A stretch of 33,832 nucleotides of DNA from Oceanotoga teriensis (GTDB lineage: Bacteria > Thermotogota > Thermotogae > Petrotogales > Petrotogaceae): contig NZ_QGGI01000025.1 of NCBI RefSeq assembly GCF_003148465.1, positions 1 to 33,832 on the forward strand. The letters run 5' to 3'. The position numbers and the translations under genes were made by a program. The notes under the pieces were generated by a model, which was not told where the DNA came from, did no database searches, and saw nothing but the letters and a program-made list of their open reading frames with translations. Below are positions 32,655 through 33,832 of this stretch, one piece after another. How positions within the stretch are numbered: the stretch's first letter is position 1; every line of letters begins with the position of its first letter.

Positions 32655-32957
32655 TTGGCCGATTATAGAAGTGTAGAGATAGAAATTCTGGGAGAAACTT
32701 ATAAATATAAAGTTGATGAACCAGAAGAGGTTATAAATAAAATTTTAGAAGCCATAAAAGTTGATGTTGAAGATTATTCCAAAAGTTTTGGAAAGTCTAA
32801 GGTTAATCATATTTTACTTTTGATGCTTTTAAATGAAAAATTAAATACTATAAAGGCTAAAAATCAGATTAAAGAGATTATTAAAAAGTTTGACTCTTTA
32901 GTAGAACCTCCAAAAAATGAAGATCAAACTAATGAAACTGTATTCTATTGGGAGTGA
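32655..32957 (+). CDS. zapA: ZapA-like cell division protein
   Basis: The 100-aa protein fits the ZapA layout: an N-terminal beta part 'SVEIEILGETYKYKVDEPEE', then a helix 'VINKILEAIKVDVEDYSKSF' and a long helix from 'KVNHILLLMLLNEKLNTIKA' onward. ZapA bundles FtsZ filaments at the division site. I chose TTG 32655 because AGGTG is 6 bases upstream; a GTG at 32646 lies inside that site. A coiled-coil gene precedes it and murI follows after 7 bases, so all three are probably one transcript. Confidence 0.75.
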   Translation: MADYRSVEIEILGETYKYKVDEPEEVINKILEAIKVDVEDYSKSFGKSKVNHILLLMLLNEKLNTIKAKNQIKEIIKKFDSLVEPPKNEDQTNETVFYWE

Positions 32958-32964
32958 AATATAA

Positions 32965-33738
32965 ATGAGAATAGGCTTTTTTGACTCGGGAATTGGGGGA
33001 CTTACCGTATTAAAAAAAGTGGTTAAATTTTTTAATAACCACAATTATTTTTATTTTGGAGATACATTAAATGTGCCTTATGGTTCAAAACCAGAAAACT
33101 TTTTAATAGAAAATCTTGAAAAAACATTTGATTTTTTTGAAGATTTGAAAATTGATTTAGTTATATCTGCATGCAATACCTCTGATTCTATGGTTAAAAA
33201 AGGTCTTGTAAAGTTGAATAATAGATCTTTTGATTATATAAGTATAATAGATAGTGGAATAAAACAAGTAAAGAATGGAGAAAAAATATTATTGCTTGCA
33301 ACTGAAAATACCATAAAAAGTGGAAGTTACAGAGAAGGTTGTATAAAAAATGGTGTCAAAAAAATAAAAGAAGTTCCTTGTCCTTTATTTGTACCTTTGA
33401 TAGAAGAAGGATATTGGTATGGTGCCATGTCAGATTCAATAACGAGATATTATCTTCAAGATAGTGAAAATAAATATGATAAGGTCATACTTGGCTGTAC
33501 TCATTATCCTATTTTAAAGAATCATATAAATAAAGTTCTAAATACTGATATAATAGATCCTGCAGATGGAGTTATTAATAGCTTAATAGTGGATAAAAAA
33601 ATTCCATATATAAAGGGAAAAGCACATATAGAATTTTTTATAACTGGAAATGTGGAAAAATTTAGAATTCTTTCAAGAAGGTTTATGAAGAACATTAGAT
33701 ATTCTGCAAATTATTCTAAAATAGATACAAAAAAATAG
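32965..33738 (+). CDS. murI: Glutamate racemase
   Basis: The 257-aa cofactor-independent racemase converts L- to D-glutamate for peptidoglycan. Key sequences: 'FFDSGIGGLTVL' (Asp7, Ser8), 'FGDTLNVPYGSK', 'ISACNTSDSM' with catalytic Cys70 and 'ILGCTHYPIL' with catalytic Cys178 followed by His180. The length is normal. There is no strong Shine-Dalgarno (GGGAG overlaps the end of zapA about 11 bases upstream), and the start is only 7 bases after zapA, so translation is probably coupled. No terminator is visible after the stop within the window. Confidence 0.94.
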   Translation: MRIGFFDSGIGGLTVLKKVVKFFNNHNYFYFGDTLNVPYGSKPENFLIENLEKTFDFFEDLKIDLVISACNTSDSMVKKGLVKLNNRSFDYISIIDSGIKQVKNGEKILLLATENTIKSGSYREGCIKNGVKKIKEVPCPLFVPLIEEGYWYGAMSDSITRYYLQDSENKYDKVILGCTHYPILKNHINKVLNTDIIDPADGVINSLIVDKKIPYIKGKAHIEFFITGNVEKFRILSRRFMKNIRYSANYSKIDTKK

Positions 33739-33832
33739 GGTCTTCGGATTTTATAGTGGAATTATCTTTTTAAAGTTTAAAAATAATTAGTGTTCAAATC
33801 GGAATATCTGGTGGAATACTAAGTGTCATAAA
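33739..33832. other. Downstream end of window, no gene seen
   Basis: The last 94 bases have no open frame with a start codon and ribosome binding site. Two imperfect copies of a TCGGA-N8-GTGGAAT sequence occur (starting at about 33745 and 33799). No terminator hairpin is visible, so murI may continue into a further gene outside the window. Confidence 0.4.

Noticed and set aside
33730-33795. Frameshift at the A-run that would extend MurI
   Set aside because: The 257-aa frame already has the normal MurI length and C-terminus; both shifted frames stop within about 20 codons with no family-like sequence.
1-33832. CRISPR arrays, insertion sequences, prophage or integrated elements
   Set aside because: No regularly spaced repeats, transposase, integrase or att-like direct repeats next to the two tRNAs were found on reading.

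Overview
The window is very AT-rich, uses AGA for nearly all Arg and ATA for much Ile, and contains no transposon, phage or CRISPR signal. The gene set points to a mesophilic or moderately thermophilic member of Thermotogota, most likely the low-GC Petrotogales side (Geotoga/Oceanotoga-like). The grounds are a buk-ptb-buk cluster joined to a valine-type 2-oxoacid:ferredoxin oxidoreductase (I recall the same layout in Thermotoga maritima), SpoVS in an organism with no other sporulation gene in view, a Prx6-type peroxiredoxin, and a flagellar flgM-flgN-flgK-flgL-fliW-csrA operon. The species assignment is inference.

Region 1 (1-12375): an AT-rich leader, then three consecutive very large lipoproteins (628, 1577 and 1762 aa). 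Each has a clear lipobox. The second and third are paralogues built of many Ig-like beta-sandwich units. The operon ends in a strong bidirectional terminator. No characterised function is evident; this is the most novel-looking protein block in the window.

Region 2 (12397-15053, minus): acetate kinase (ackA) and serine hydroxymethyltransferase (glyA), each with its own promoter and terminator.

Region 3 (15054-22938, plus): a divergent intergenic region with two tandem ATGAAA-N4-TTTCAT palindromes, followed by a nine-gene operon: PLP aminotransferase, butyrate kinase, phosphate butyryltransferase, second butyrate kinase, an unassigned P-loop ATPase, 2x[4Fe-4S] ferredoxin, and the alpha, beta and gamma subunits of a 2-oxoacid:ferredoxin oxidoreductase. 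Together they make a complete route from amino acid to 2-oxoacid, acyl-CoA plus reduced ferredoxin, acyl-phosphate, and finally carboxylic acid plus ATP.

Region 4 (22940-23336, minus): tRNA-Ser(GGA) with a near-consensus promoter, then a separate short transcription unit of about 89 nt (near-perfect promoter, G-rich body with three GGA motifs, hairpin terminator) that looks like a small RNA.

Region 5 (23353-29594, minus): a late flagellar operon driven by a sigma-28-like promoter: flgM, flgN, flgK, flgL, fliW, csrA, then two unusual additions, a degenerate PfkB-fold protein and a small exported beta-rich protein. A hairpin in front of fliW and several GGA motifs suggest post-transcriptional control by CsrA.

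Region 6 (29605-33832): a strictly one-Cys peroxiredoxin (minus), a GAF-like protein of unknown function (plus), spoVS with tRNA-Arg(UCG) upstream (minus), and a plus-strand cluster of a small coiled-coil protein, a ZapA-like protein and glutamate racemase (murI), which links cell division and peptidoglycan precursor supply.
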